NCBI GenBank assembly: GCA_965221845.1
Contig: OZ244919.1
Coordinates: forward strand, 2,232,001 to 2,296,000
Length of the DNA: 64,000 nt
Direction: 5' to 3'
From: JAJEFO01 sp965221845
GTDB lineage: Bacteria; Pseudomonadota; Alphaproteobacteria; Rhodobacterales; Rhodobacteraceae
Shown piece after piece: positions 63,615 through 64,000 of this stretch; position 1 is the stretch's first letter, and each line of letters starts with the position of its first letter. The position numbers and the translations under genes were made by a program. Under the pieces are notes generated by a model that searched no databases, was not told where the DNA came from, and saw only the letters and a program-made list of their open reading frames with translations.

Positions 63615-63909
63615 GGTCGGCGAGATCTGCGACAGGGTCCGGTCAAAGAACGCCGGGCCCTTCTGGCTGACGATCGACATCTTCTGCGGCTCCGGCGACG
63701 CGTTTTCCCGCCTGTCCGGCGGCCTCTCGACGAAACGCGTCGCGGACGCCCTCGGCGCTGATCCGAAGGCGATCAGGCGCTTCGACATGAAGGACGTGAA
63801 CGTGATCAAGATCAGCCTCCCCCGCCCGGTCGTGCAAGGCAGCGCCCGGGACCGGGACATGCACGGCGCGGCATGGGCTTTTGTCATCGCGGAACTCGAG
63901 GTCGGCTGA
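63607..63909 (+). CDS. DUF4387 family protein
   Basis: A 100-residue protein, MPEVGEICDRVRSKNAGPFW…AWAFVIAELEVG, overlapping the AtuA gene by 8 bp. DUF4387 typically follows or is fused to AtuA-like proteins and may be its small subunit. RSKNAGPFWLTIDIFC and RDRDMHGAAWAFVIAEL are typical. Function unknown. Confidence 0.82.
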   Translation: MPEVGEICDRVRSKNAGPFWLTIDIFCGSGDAFSRLSGGLSTKRVADALGADPKAIRRFDMKDVNVIKISLPRPVVQGSARDRDMHGAAWAFVIAELEVG

Positions 63910-63912
63910 ACG

Positions 63913-64000
63913 ATGGCCGCGCCGCTGTCGGACATTGTCGTGCTGGATCTCACCAACGTGCTGGCCGGCCCGTTCTGCTGCCATCAGCTGGCCCATCTCG
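63913..64000 (+). CDS. CaiB/BaiF CoA-transferase, N-terminus only
   Basis: The frame MAAPLSDIVVLDLTNVLAGP continues FCCHQLAHL to the window edge. This is the family III CoA-transferase start, where DLT/S(x)VLAGP(x)C is the usual pattern. It lies 3 bp after DUF4387. It would activate the imported acid as a CoA thioester. Confidence 0.8.
   Translation, partial: MAAPLSDIVVLDLTNVLAGPFCCHQLAHL

Overview
The window looks like a piece of a GC-rich alphaproteobacterial chromosome. The evidence is phosphatidylcholine synthase, a Sit/Mnt-type ABC operon with Fur-like control, the DUF484-xerC pair, xsc/pta sulfonate metabolism and many tripartite tricarboxylate (TTT) and ABC solute transporters. Genes are tightly packed, often with ATGA, GTGA or TTGA stop/start overlaps, so TGA is a normal stop here. 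Both window edges cut genes.

Layout. 1-643: an MntA/HepT nucleotidyltransferase toxin-antitoxin pair whose HepT frame carries an in-frame TGA. 849-4738: a four-gene Mn/Zn/Fe ABC importer behind a Fur-like palindrome. 4903-5557: a short secreted protein put out of frame by a run of 12 C. 5905-13185: copper ATPase, rsfS-rlmH, glycerol kinase, a secreted metallo-beta-lactamase-fold protein and a GlcD-type FAD dehydrogenase.

13359-25000 is a graveyard of nested mobile elements. It holds two inverted, decayed copies of one 1.6-kb insertion sequence (IS), one with a perfect 9-bp target duplication. It also holds a frameshifted DUF4338-ISAs1 fusion, an IS66 end fragment, and a 6.7-kb IS1595-type transposon with perfect 24-bp ends and an 8-bp target duplication. 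That transposon splits an unidentified gene. Inside it lie a lipoprotein gene, a small coiled-coil gene, a glycine-like tRNA, the second 1.6-kb IS, and an IS1634-type transposase split by an IS66 element with its own 8-bp target duplication. The target duplications let much of the insertion order be read from the sequence.

25429-64000 is mostly catabolic. DUF484-xerC is followed by a GntR-controlled sugar-acid cluster (PdxA2-like dehydrogenase, DapA-like lyase, L-rhamnonate-dehydratase-like enolase, TTT transporter). Then come phosphatidylcholine synthase, citrate synthase, and pta/xsc for sulfoacetaldehyde. Next are a MalEFGK-type importer with an oxidoreductase, a ribose-type ABC importer with a two-subunit dihydroxyacetone-type kinase (DhaK/DhaL), and a divergent FGGY kinase, two Gfo/Idh oxidoreductases and a CE15-like esterase. 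An alpha/beta hydrolase and a second TTT transporter with AtuA, DUF4387 and a CaiB-type CoA-transferase close the window. Three of the substrate-binding-protein genes are followed by strong intercistronic hairpins, probably to favour the binding protein over the membrane subunits.

All calls rest on reading the sequence and remembered family features. No database search or folding program was run.
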